Notes: generated by a model from the sequence alone, not told the origin. DNA of 5,680 bases from Treponema sp. (GCA_031259515.1 JAIRLK010000139.1:1-5680), one strand, 5' to 3'. Positions 1 through 5,680 are shown, numbered from the stretch's first letter. Numbers and translations: made by a program.

Positions 1-2
1 CC

Positions 3-32
3 TTGACAAAAAACTATATCAATACCTATAAT
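3..32 (+). promoter_or_regulatory. Sigma70-type promoter of the glm operon
   Basis: A perfect -35 hexamer TTGACA lies at 3-8 and a perfect -10 hexamer TATAAT at 27-32, separated by 18 bp in AT-rich DNA. Transcription would start near 39-40, leaving a leader of about 35 nt before the glmS start at 74. Both boxes match the housekeeping consensus exactly, so strong transcription is inferred. The short leader has no room for a cobalamin riboswitch between this promoter and glmS. No start site has been mapped, so function is inferred from the match alone. Confidence 0.85.
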
Positions 33-39
33 TGTTATA
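15..39. promoter_or_regulatory. Imperfect dyad overlapping the promoter (possible operator)
   Basis: TATATCAAT (15-23) and ATTGTTATA (31-39) are inverted copies matching at 8 of 9 positions around a 7-nt centre. The right arm covers the end of the -10 box and the likely start site, so a bound regulator could block RNA polymerase. The DNA is AT-rich, where such dyads arise by chance, and no regulator gene is in view. I cannot assign it to a known regulator family. Confidence 0.25.
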
Positions 40-73
40 TATCATTACAAAGACCTGCAAAACAGAGGTTAGC

Positions 74-487
74 ATGGAAAAGAAAAAGCTGGTTATAGGC
101 GTTATCGGGGCGGATGTTCATGCGGTGGGGAACAAAATTCTCTACCATGCTTTTACCGGCGCCGGGTTCGAGGTAACCAACCTGGGGGTTATGGTTTCTC
201 AGGAGGAATATATTGAGGCGGCCCTGGAAACTGCGGCGGATGCCATCCTGATATCTTCCCTCTACGGGCATGGGGAACTGGACTGCCGGGGCTTTCGGGA
301 CAAGTGCGATGAGGCGGGCCTCAAGGGTATCCTCCTCTATGTGGGGGGCAATATCGTGGTGGGCAAACAGGACTTTGCCGAGGTGGAACAGCGCTTTAAG
401 GCCATGGGCTTTGACCGGGTCTTTGGACCCGGCTCCTCGCCGGAAGCGGCCATCGAAGCCTTGAGGGAAGACCTGCACATTAGCTGA
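74..487 (+). CDS. glmS: Glutamate mutase small (sigma/S) subunit, cobalamin-binding
   Basis: This 137-residue protein is the B12-binding subunit of glutamate mutase (methylaspartate mutase), which with GlmE rearranges L-glutamate to (2S,3S)-3-methylaspartate using adenosylcobalamin. The length equals that of the clostridial MutS/GlmS. The base-off/His-on cobalamin motif DxHxxG is present as D14, H16 and G19, the same numbers as in Clostridium. A Ser-x-Leu element (S61, L63) and a Gly-Gly loop (G91-G92) complete the Rossmann-like B12 fold. The ATG at 74 is chosen because AGAGG (64-68) sits 5 nt upstream and because it puts the motif at the family position. An in-frame TTG at 32 overlaps the -10 box and cannot be the start. 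The protein is cytoplasmic, with no signal peptide or membrane segment. It is the first gene of the operon, and the gap to glmL is 23 nt. Confidence 0.97.
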   Translation: MEKKKLVIGVIGADVHAVGNKILYHAFTGAGFEVTNLGVMVSQEEYIEAALETAADAILISSLYGHGELDCRGFRDKCDEAGLKGILLYVGGNIVVGKQDFAEVEQRFKAMGFDRVFGPGSSPEAAIEALREDLHIS

Positions 488-510
488 GGGAAGAGCGGGG
501 AAGCGTTGAT

Positions 511-1905
511 ATGGAAGCGATTCTGCTTATTGATTTCGGCAGCACCAACACCAAGGTTACAGCGGTAGACCCGGTAAGGAAAACTCTGCTGGGGACCGCT
601 GCGGCCTATACCACGGTGGAAAGCGATATTGGCGAAGGGCTGGCGGAAGCCTTGTCCCTTTTGCTGAAGGAGACGGGGCCCCTCTCGTTTATCCGGCGCT
701 TTGCCTGTTCCAGCGCGGCGGGGGGCCTGCGGATGATTGCCAGCGGCCTGGTCCCGGCCCTGACCGCCGAGGCCGCCCGGCTTGCCGCCCTGGGAGCGGG
801 GGCAAAGGTAGTGGGCCTCTATTCCTACGAGTTGACCGAAGAGGATGTTGCCGGGATTGCCCGAATCAAGCCGGACATCTTTCTCTTAACCGGCGGGGTT
901 GACGGGGGCAACAAAGAATGTATCCTCCACAACGCGAAGATGCTGGCCTCCCTGGGTGCTCCCGGCCCCTTTCCGGTGCTGATTGCGGGCAACCGTTCCG
1001 CTTCTGCGGAGTGCGCCAAATCCCTGGCGGGGTGGAACATCATCCGCTGTCCCAATGTGCTGCCCAAGCTGGGAACCCTGAACATTGAGCCTGCCCAGGG
1101 GGAAATCCGCCGCCTTTTCCTGGAACGGATCATCCATGCCCGGGGGCTTTCCCGGGAGCGGGAACTGGTTTCGGGCATCCTTATGCCTACCCCCGCGGCG
1201 GTAAAACGAGCTCTGGAACTTTTGTCGGCCGGCGCAGGAAGCGGCGCGGGGTTGGGGGAACTTGCCGCGGTTGATTTAGGAGGCGCGACCACGGACGTGT
1301 ATTCCATGGCTGCGGGGCTGCCCAGGAGGGACGCGATCCTCAAGGGGATCCCTGAGCCGTTTTCCAAGCGTACTGTGGAGGGGGACATCGGTATGCGGTA
1401 CAGCGCTTCCGGGGTGCTGGAAGCGGCGGGGGCGGAAAAACTCGCCGCCCTTTCGGGACTTGCCGCCGCCGTCATTCCGGGCATGGTCGATAGGCTTACG
1501 GCAAATCCTGGGGCTTTGCCCGTTACGGCGGAAGACGCGCGCCTTGATTTTGCCCTGGCATCGGCGGCGGTGGAAACCGCGATGGAGCGTCACGCCGGAA
1601 CCATTGAGGAGGTCTATACCCCGGTGGGACCTGCTTTTGTGCAGGCCGGCAAGGATTTAACCTGCGTGGAGCGCCTTGTCCTTACCGGGGGCGCGGTGAT
1701 CCACAATCCGGAGGCGAAGAAAATAGCCCGCCGCGCCTTGTTTACCCGGACGAACGCGGCGTCCCTCAAGCCTTCGGAGAAGTCGACGATTTTTATTGAT
1801 AAATCATATATCCTGGCGGCCATGGGGCTTTTGGCGGATGCCTGGCCCGAAGCCGCCGTATCAATCATGAAGAAGGAGATTGAAAATCATGGAACTTGTG
1901 AATAA
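511..1905 (+). CDS. glmL: Glutamate mutase accessory ATPase (MutL/GlmL, ASKHA fold)
   Basis: This 464-residue protein belongs to the MutL/GlmL family, which is encoded between the two mutase subunits in clostridia. It should not be confused with the DNA-repair MutL. The family has the actin/Hsp70/sugar-kinase (ASKHA) ATPase fold. It is thought to protect or reactivate the B12 enzyme, though its exact role is not firmly established. The phosphate-1 motif is DFGSTNTK at residues 8-15. A DIFLLTGGVDGG element lies at 122-133, phosphate-2 VDLGGATTD at 254-262, and the adenosine-type LTGGA at 391-395. The ATG at 511 places the phosphate-1 loop at the very N-terminus, as expected. Its Shine-Dalgarno is weak (a G-rich GGGGA at 497-501), so coupling to glmS translation is plausible. 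The last 17 nt overlap glmE. The coding sequence is GC-rich and intact. Confidence 0.93.
   Translation: MEAILLIDFGSTNTKVTAVDPVRKTLLGTAAAYTTVESDIGEGLAEALSLLLKETGPLSFIRRFACSSAAGGLRMIASGLVPALTAEAARLAALGAGAKVVGLYSYELTEEDVAGIARIKPDIFLLTGGVDGGNKECILHNAKMLASLGAPGPFPVLIAGNRSASAECAKSLAGWNIIRCPNVLPKLGTLNIEPAQGEIRRLFLERIIHARGLSRERELVSGILMPTPAAVKRALELLSAGAGSGAGLGELAAVDLGGATTDVYSMAAGLPRRDAILKGIPEPFSKRTVEGDIGMRYSASGVLEAAGAEKLAALSGLAAAVIPGMVDRLTANPGALPVTAEDARLDFALASAAVETAMERHAGTIEEVYTPVGPAFVQAGKDLTCVERLVLTGGAVIHNPEAKKIARRALFTRTNAASLKPSEKSTIFIDKSYILAAMGLLADAWPEAAVSIMKKEIENHGTCE
1873..1878 (+). promoter_or_regulatory. Ribosome binding site that fixes the glmE start
   Basis: AAGGAG lies inside the 3' end of glmL, 10 nt before the ATG at 1889. 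It decides between that ATG and an in-frame TTG at 1880, which is only 1 nt away from the site and so too close to be used. Because the site is within glmL, ribosomes finishing glmL pass over it, which suits coupled translation. Confidence 0.75.
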
Positions 1906-3337
1906 ACGCATCAGTGATGACGAGTTTTATAAAATTCGCAAAGAGGTACTGACCCAGTGGCCCACGGGTAAGGAAGTGGACATGGAAGCGGCCTTCGAGT
2001 ACCACAAAAGCCTGCATGAGGGTAAGATTTTTTCGAAAAAACTCCTCAAGGCCAAGACTGCGGGAACCACCCTGATCCAGCCCCGTGCGGGGGTGGCCCT
2101 CATAAGTGAGCATGTTAAGCTCCTTACCTATTTGCAGGATAACGGGGGCGCGGACCTTCTGCCCACCACCATTGACAGCTATACCAGGCAAAACCGTTTC
2201 CAGAAAGCCGAGGAGGGAATCGCCGAATCGGTGAAGCTGCAAAAGTCCATGCTCAACGGTTTCCCCGCAGTAAACCACGGGGTTTCGGGCTGCCGGCAGA
2301 TTATCGACGCCCTGGATACCCCGGTGCAGGTCCGCCACGGAACCCCCGATGCCCGGCTTCTTACGGAGATCGCCTACGCCGGGGGCTTTACCAGCTACGA
2401 GGGGGGCGGCATTTCCTACAACATCCCCTACGCCAAGAACGCGGACCTTACCAAGACCATCCTGGACTGGCAGTACACAGACCGGCTGACGGGCATCTAT
2501 GAGGAGGCGGGGATTTCCATCAACCGGGAACCCTTCGGCCCCCTCACCGGCACCCTGGTTCCGCCCTGCATCTCCCACGCGGTGGCGATCATCGAAAGCC
2601 TTTTGGCGGCGGAGCAGGGGGTCAAAAACATTACCGTGGGTTACGGCCAGTGCGGTAATTTGCTCCAGGATGTGGCGGCCATCCAGGTCTTGCAGGCCCT
2701 GACTGACGAGTACCTCCGCGCCAGGGGGTATGGCGATGTCGTGGTTACCACAGTGCTGCACCAGTGGATGGGGGGCTTCCCCCAGGATGAGGCCAAGGCA
2801 TTCGCGGTGATTTCCTGGGGAAGCACGGTGGCCGCCCTATCCCACGCCACCAAGGTCATTGTCAAAACCCCCCATGAAGCCGTAGGGGTTCCCACCATGG
2901 AGGCCAATGCCCAGGGGCTGCGGTGTACCAAGCAGATCATCACCATGCTGGGAGATCAGACCGTGGATACCAATTCCCTGATGGACGAAAAGGTGATCAT
3001 CTCCGCGGAAACCCGCTGCATCGTGGACAAGGTTTTTGAGTTGGGCAAGGGGGACATTGCCCAGGGAACGGTACGGGCATTTCAGGCGGGCGTGCTGGAT
3101 GTTCCCTTTGCGCCGAGCCGCTTCAACGCGGGCAAGGTGCTGCCCGCCCGGGACAACGATGGGGCTATCCGCTTCTTTGATCCCGGTGCGCTGCCCCTGA
3201 CGGCGGAACTCCATGAATTCCACAAGCAGAAGATGGCCGCCAGGGCCAAGTACGAACACCGGGACCCATCGTTCCAGATGGTCATTGATGACGTATACGC
3301 CATCAGCAAGGGGCGGCTGGTTGGCCGGCCTTCCTAA
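1889..3337 (+). CDS. glmE: Glutamate mutase large (epsilon/E) subunit
   Basis: This 482-residue protein is the catalytic TIM-barrel subunit of adenosylcobalamin-dependent glutamate mutase. It binds glutamate and the adenosyl group and pairs with GlmS as an E2S2 enzyme. The clostridial subunit is about 483 residues, so this one is full length. The three arginines that grip the substrate carboxylates in the Clostridium cochlearium structure are here at the same numbers: R66, R100 and R149. E171, which contacts the substrate amino group, and Y177 and Y181 are kept in an EGGGISYNIPY stretch (171-181). The adenosine-contacting K326 and E330 are present in KTPHE (326-330). The start at ATG 1889 rests on AAGGAG at 1873-1878 and on this exact numbering match. 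The gene overlaps glmL by 17 nt in a different frame. It ends with TAA, followed by a 138-nt gap with a strong hairpin before mal. No frameshift or missing residue is seen. Confidence 0.97.
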   Translation: MELVNKRISDDEFYKIRKEVLTQWPTGKEVDMEAAFEYHKSLHEGKIFSKKLLKAKTAGTTLIQPRAGVALISEHVKLLTYLQDNGGADLLPTTIDSYTRQNRFQKAEEGIAESVKLQKSMLNGFPAVNHGVSGCRQIIDALDTPVQVRHGTPDARLLTEIAYAGGFTSYEGGGISYNIPYAKNADLTKTILDWQYTDRLTGIYEEAGISINREPFGPLTGTLVPPCISHAVAIIESLLAAEQGVKNITVGYGQCGNLLQDVAAIQVLQALTDEYLRARGYGDVVVTTVLHQWMGGFPQDEAKAFAVISWGSTVAALSHATKVIVKTPHEAVGVPTMEANAQGLRCTKQIITMLGDQTVDTNSLMDEKVIISAETRCIVDKVFELGKGDIAQGTVRAFQAGVLDVPFAPSRFNAGKVLPARDNDGAIRFFDPGALPLTAELHEFHKQKMAARAKYEHRDPSFQMVIDDVYAISKGRLVGRPS

Positions 3338-3368
3338 CACCTTTGGGGGGTTCGGGGGCCTTGGGTCT

Positions 3369-3405
3369 CCCGGCGGGGGCGTTACGCGACAGCGCCCCCG
3401 CCGGG
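3369..3405. repeat. GC-rich perfect inverted repeat between glmE and mal
   Basis: CCCGGCGGGGGCG (3369-3381) is followed by an 11-nt loop and its exact reverse complement (3393-3405). The 13-bp stem is all G-C pairs. It can extend outward about 4 more pairs, two of them G-U (3365-3368 with 3406-3409). No T-run follows directly: the next T-rich stretch is T8 at 3433-3440, 27 nt downstream of the core stem, so it is not a classical intrinsic terminator. It could act as a partial terminator, as an RNA-stabilising or processing hairpin protecting the glmSLE message, or be one copy of a dispersed REP-type palindrome. The sequence does not decide between these. Confidence 0.85.
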
Positions 3406-3422
3406 GGATAGCCTTCCCCTCC

Positions 3423-3452
3423 TTGGTGTCGATTTTTTTTGATCGCTATTAT
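3423..3452 (+). promoter_or_regulatory. Possible weak secondary promoter for mal and the AtuA-like gene
   Basis: TATTAT at 3447-3452 is one base off the -10 consensus. TTGGTG at 3423-3428 is a poor -35 match (TTG kept) at 18-bp spacing, with T8 in the spacer. The start would fall near 3459, very close to the ribosome binding site at 3463-3467, giving a leader of roughly 17 nt. This is a candidate only, since AT-rich DNA readily produces such matches. Confidence 0.25.
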
Positions 3453-3462
3453 CTATCGTAAC

Positions 3463-3467
3463 AGGAG
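3463..3467 (+). promoter_or_regulatory. Ribosome binding site of mal
   Basis: AGGAG lies 8 nt before the ATG at 3476, an ideal spacing. It gives mal its own strong initiation site, unlike genes that depend on coupling to an upstream neighbour. Confidence 0.85.
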
Positions 3468-3475
3468 TTAAATAA

Positions 3476-4714
3476 ATGAAGATTACACGAGTTGTATGCG
3501 CGCCTGGCCGGACGGGGTTTTTCTTCGACGACCAGCGGGCGATTAAAAAAGGCGCCAAGATGGACGGCGCAAGCTACGAGGGAGAGCCGGTAACTCCGGG
3601 ATTCAGCGCGGTGCGCCAGGCCGGCGAGGCGGTCTCGGTGATGCTGGTTCTGGAAGACGGGCAAATCGCCTATGGCGACTGCGCGGCGGTACAGTATTCC
3701 GGCGCGGGCGGCAGGGATCCCCTCTTCCTGGTGAAAGATTTTATCCCGGTTATCGAAAGGCATATCGCCCCTATTCTGGTAGGGCAGGAGGCGGACAACT
3801 TCCGCCGTTTGGCCGCTGTTCTAGAGAAGGTAACGGTGGGCGGCAAGCGGCTCCATACCGCCATCCGCTACGGCGTTTCCCAGGCGATTCTGGACGCGGT
3901 GGCCAGGGCGAACAAGAAGCTCATGTGCCAGATCATCGCCGCCGAGTACGGCCTTACCATACGTCCGGAGCCGGTGCCTATCTTTACCCAAAGCGGCGAC
4001 TCCCGGTATGACAACGTGGACAAGATGATCATCAAGGGAGCGGCGGTGCTTCCCCACGGGCTTATCAACAACGTGAAAACCAAGCTGGGCGAAAAGGGGG
4101 AACTCCTCCTGGAATATGTGGGATGGCTGCGGGACCGGATCGAGAAACTTCGGATCGAAAAGAGCTACTCCCCTGTTCTGCACCTGGACGTGTACGGCAC
4201 TATCGGCCAGGCCTTTGGCAACGGCAACTACAGCGCCATGGCCGATTACCTGGAGAAACTCAGCGACGCCGCCCGGCCCTTCAAGCTGCGCATTGAGGGG
4301 CCCATGGATGTGGAAGACCGAGAAAAACAGATGCGGGCCTTAGCGGAGCTTACACGCACGGTGGACCAGCGGAAAATCCCCGTAGAACTCGTGGCCGACG
4401 AGTGGTGCAACACGCTGGAGGACATCAAATATTTCGCGGACAACAAGGCAGGCCACATGGTGCAGATCAAAACCCCGGACCTTGGGGGAGTCGGCGACAT
4501 TGTGGAGGCAGTGCTCTACTGCAAGCAGCGGGGCATAGGCGCGTACCAGGGCGGCACCTGCAACGAGACCGACCGGTCCGCGCAAATTTGCGTACACCTG
4601 GCAATGGCCTCGCGGCCGGATCAGATCCTCGCCAAGCCCGGTATGGGCGTGGATGAGGGCTACATGATTATATACAACGAAATGCGGCGCATCATCGCGC
4701 TCGTAAAGGAGTAA
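3476..4714 (+). CDS. mal: Methylaspartate ammonia-lyase (beta-methylaspartase)
   Basis: This 412-residue enzyme removes ammonia from (2S,3S)-3-methylaspartate to give mesaconate, the step after glutamate mutase. It belongs to the enolase superfamily and needs Mg2+. The Clostridium tetanomorphum enzyme is 413 residues. Its metal ligands D238, E273 and D307 correspond here to D238, E274 and D308, and its catalytic base K331 corresponds to K332 in the motif QIKTPDLGG (330-338). Substrate contacts Q172, H194, Q330, T361 and C362 are also present. The one-residue shift starts between 238 and 274, which implies a single-residue insertion there. N-terminal capping domain residues are at roughly 1-160 and the TIM barrel follows. 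The ATG at 3476 has AGGAG 8 nt upstream. The gene lies 138 nt after glmE and is followed almost directly by an AtuA-like gene. All active-site residues are kept, so it should be active. Confidence 0.97.
   Translation: MKITRVVCAPGRTGFFFDDQRAIKKGAKMDGASYEGEPVTPGFSAVRQAGEAVSVMLVLEDGQIAYGDCAAVQYSGAGGRDPLFLVKDFIPVIERHIAPILVGQEADNFRRLAAVLEKVTVGGKRLHTAIRYGVSQAILDAVARANKKLMCQIIAAEYGLTIRPEPVPIFTQSGDSRYDNVDKMIIKGAAVLPHGLINNVKTKLGEKGELLLEYVGWLRDRIEKLRIEKSYSPVLHLDVYGTIGQAFGNGNYSAMADYLEKLSDAARPFKLRIEGPMDVEDREKQMRALAELTRTVDQRKIPVELVADEWCNTLEDIKYFADNKAGHMVQIKTPDLGGVGDIVEAVLYCKQRGIGAYQGGTCNETDRSAQICVHLAMASRPDQILAKPGMGVDEGYMIIYNEMRRIIALVKE
4706..4711 (+). promoter_or_regulatory. Ribosome binding site of the AtuA-like gene
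   Basis: AAGGAG sits at the very end of mal, immediately before its TAA stop (4712-4714), and 5 nt before the ATG at 4717. This strongly supports that start and a shared transcript with mal. Confidence 0.85.
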
Positions 4715-4716
4715 GT

Positions 4717-5680
4717 ATGGCTAAAGAAGAATTCCGTATTCTTTCCACTACCGCGATCCTGGGCTACGGCTTTCCTGTGGCCTCTTTTGAGGCGGGCATG
4801 GCCCGCAAGCCTCACCTTATCGCGGTGGACGCGGGTTCTACCGATCCCGGCCCCTATTACCTGGGAGCGGGAGTCTCGTTTACCAACCGCGGCGCGGTAA
4901 AACGGGACCTGGAACTGATGCTTAAAGCGGGGGTTCCCAACAAGATACCCGTGGTGGTTGGTACCGCCGGCGGATCCGGGGCGGACCCGCATCTGGCCTG
5001 GTGCCGGGAAATCATTGAAGAGATTGCCCGGGAAAACAACCTCCATTTTAAGATGGCGGTGATCCACGCGGAACTTGAAAAATCTTCTATTATACAGGCT
5101 TTCAGGCAGGGGAAGATAAGTCCGCTGGAACCTGCCCCGGCCCTGACGGAACGTGAAATTAACGACAGCACCCATATCGTGGCCCAGATGGGGCTGGAGC
5201 CTTTCCTGGCGGCCCTGGACAAAGGAGTTGACGTGATTCTCGCGGGCAGGACCTACGATCCGGTTTGCTTTGCCGCCCTGCCTATCAGTCTAGGCTATGA
5301 CCGGGCCCTCTCCCTCCATCTGGGAAAGATCCTGGAGTGCGCTTCCATCTGCGCCACTCCCGGCAGCGGATCGGACTGCATGTTCGGCTACATCGGGGAA
5401 GATTACTTCCGGGTAGAGCCTCTGAATCCGGTCCGCAAATGCACCACTCTTTCGGTAGCGGCCCATACCCTCTATGAGAAGACCAACCCCTACATCCTAC
5501 CCGGCCCCGGCGGGTACCTGGATCTTCACGACTGCCGCTTTGAGCAGGAAACCGAAAACATAGTCCGGGTGCGGGGTACCAAATTCATACCCGGCGTCGC
5601 TGGCGGCGGAAAGACCAACACGGTCAAGCTGGAAGGCGCCAAGCCGGTGGGTTTCCGCACGGTGTCTATCGCCGGCTGCC
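4717..5680 (+). CDS. AtuA-like / DUF1446 family protein, 3'-truncated by the window
   Basis: An open frame of 321 codons runs from ATG 4717 to the window edge without a stop. I recognise it as a member of the AtuA-like family (DUF1446), named after the acyclic terpene utilisation locus of Pseudomonas. Visible features are a conserved N-terminal VDAGSTDPGPYYLGAG (38-53), a Gly-rich VVGTAGGSGADPH (80-92), ILAGRTYDPVCFAA (174-187), a Cys-rich LECASICATPGSGSDC (206-221) and LPGPGGYLDL (261-270). Family members are usually about 450 residues, so roughly 70 percent is seen. It has no signal peptide or membrane helix. The start lies 2 nt after the mal stop with AAGGAG ahead, so it is co-transcribed. 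Its biochemical role is not known. By position it may act on mesaconate, citramalate or their CoA esters, but that is inference. It is not a terpene enzyme on this evidence. Confidence 0.85.
   Translation, partial: MAKEEFRILSTTAILGYGFPVASFEAGMARKPHLIAVDAGSTDPGPYYLGAGVSFTNRGAVKRDLELMLKAGVPNKIPVVVGTAGGSGADPHLAWCREIIEEIARENNLHFKMAVIHAELEKSSIIQAFRQGKISPLEPAPALTEREINDSTHIVAQMGLEPFLAALDKGVDVILAGRTYDPVCFAALPISLGYDRALSLHLGKILECASICATPGSGSDCMFGYIGEDYFRVEPLNPVRKCTTLSVAAHTLYEKTNPYILPGPGGYLDLHDCRFEQETENIVRVRGTKFIPGVAGGGKTNTVKLEGAKPVGFRTVSIAGC

Larger units (their letters stand above)
3338..3475 (+). other. 138-nt intercistronic region between glmE and mal
   Basis: This is the only gap over 30 nt in the operon. 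In order it holds G-runs at 3345-3350, 3354-3358 and 3363-3365, the 13-bp G-C hairpin (3369-3405), a pyrimidine-rich stretch, a T8 tract (3433-3440), a TATTAT hexamer and the mal ribosome binding site. I see no convincing small gene, tRNA or recognised riboswitch in it. A short plus-strand open frame crosses it, but that frame begins inside glmE and lacks coding character. Composition changes sharply from GC-rich to AT-rich near 3431. Confidence 0.7.

Noticed and set aside
32..73. Upstream in-frame TTG start that would lengthen GlmS by 14 residues
   Set aside because: It overlaps the -10 hexamer and precedes the predicted transcript start. The ATG at 74 has AGAGG 5 nt upstream and gives the exact family length and motif numbering.
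825..1484. Minus-strand open frame opposite glmL (219 codons)
   Set aside because: Low-complexity Ser/Pro/Ala/Arg-rich product typical of the complement of GC-rich coding DNA; it is antisense to glmL.
1880..1888. TTG start for GlmE three codons before the ATG
   Set aside because: It lies only 1 nt after AAGGAG, too close for initiation. ATG 1889 gives residue numbers that match the clostridial enzyme.
511..1905. Annotation as DNA mismatch repair MutL
   Set aside because: The name is shared only by history. The protein has ASKHA phosphate-1 and phosphate-2 motifs, not the GHKL ATPase motifs of mismatch-repair MutL.
1865..2761. Long minus-strand open frame opposite glmE (298 codons)
   Set aside because: It is fully antisense to a well-supported enzyme gene, resembles no family I know, and is explained by the high GC at third codon positions.
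3369..3440. Classical intrinsic terminator after glmE
   Set aside because: The stem is strong, but the T8 tract starts 27 nt after it instead of directly behind it. mal is in the same pathway and the same orientation, so full termination is unlikely.
3213..3461. Small plus-strand frame running from glmE into the gap (82 codons)
   Set aside because: It begins inside glmE in another frame, crosses the hairpin, and its product is Gly/Arg/Pro-rich without a family; no ribosome binding site was found for it.
3338..3475. Cobalamin or other riboswitch ahead of mal
   Set aside because: I could not find a B12-box-like element or other known aptamer core, and the region is short and dominated by one simple hairpin.
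4660..5175. Minus-strand open frame of 171 codons across the mal/AtuA-like junction
   Set aside because: It is antisense to two real genes and has no recognisable domain. The plus strand here reads as a continuous AtuA-like protein with conserved motifs.
1..5680. CRISPR array, insertion sequence, tRNA or rRNA
   Set aside because: No regularly spaced repeats, transposase, terminal inverted repeats or RNA-gene signature were seen; nearly all bases are accounted for by the five genes.

Overview
The window carries the front part of a glutamate mutase / methylaspartate operon, all on the plus strand. The order is glmS - glmL - glmE - mal, followed by the first 321 codons of an AtuA-like (DUF1446) gene that runs off the right edge. 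The first four genes have the same order as the mutS-mutL-mutE-mal cluster of glutamate-fermenting clostridia. Together they encode both subunits of the adenosylcobalamin-dependent glutamate mutase, its accessory ASKHA-type ATPase, and methylaspartate ammonia-lyase. They therefore account for L-glutamate -> (2S,3S)-3-methylaspartate -> mesaconate + ammonia, the first two steps of the methylaspartate route. Later steps (mesaconate hydration to citramalate, then cleavage to acetate and pyruvate) are not visible.

Layout: bases 1-73 are strongly AT-rich and hold a near-perfect sigma70-type promoter (TTGACA, 18-bp spacer, TATAAT) with a short leader of about 35 nt. glmS (74-487) and glmL (511-1905) follow closely. 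glmE (1889-3337) overlaps the end of glmL by 17 nt. A 138-nt gap (3338-3475) contains a very GC-rich 13-bp perfect hairpin, several G-runs, a T8 tract and a possible weak second promoter. mal is at 3476-4714, and the AtuA-like gene starts 2 nt after its stop (4717 to the window end).

Catalytic and cofactor residues known from the clostridial enzymes are all present at matching or one-residue-shifted positions: GlmS D14/H16/G19; GlmE R66, R100, R149, E171, Y177, Y181, K326, E330; MAL Q172, H194, D238, E274, D308, K332, T361, C362. The enzymes look intact and functional.

Organism: this is a bacterium with a GC-rich coding sequence, AT-rich promoter DNA, good Shine-Dalgarno sites and an anaerobic B12-dependent amino-acid pathway. 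A moderate-to-high-GC anaerobe is likely. My best guess is a termite-gut-type Treponema or related spirochaete, with a Firmicute or Synergistete as alternatives. This guess rests on general impression and is not proven by the sequence.

The least understood element is the AtuA-like gene, tightly joined to a pathway in which no step has been assigned to it. The second is the strong hairpin that splits the mutase genes from mal plus the AtuA-like gene.
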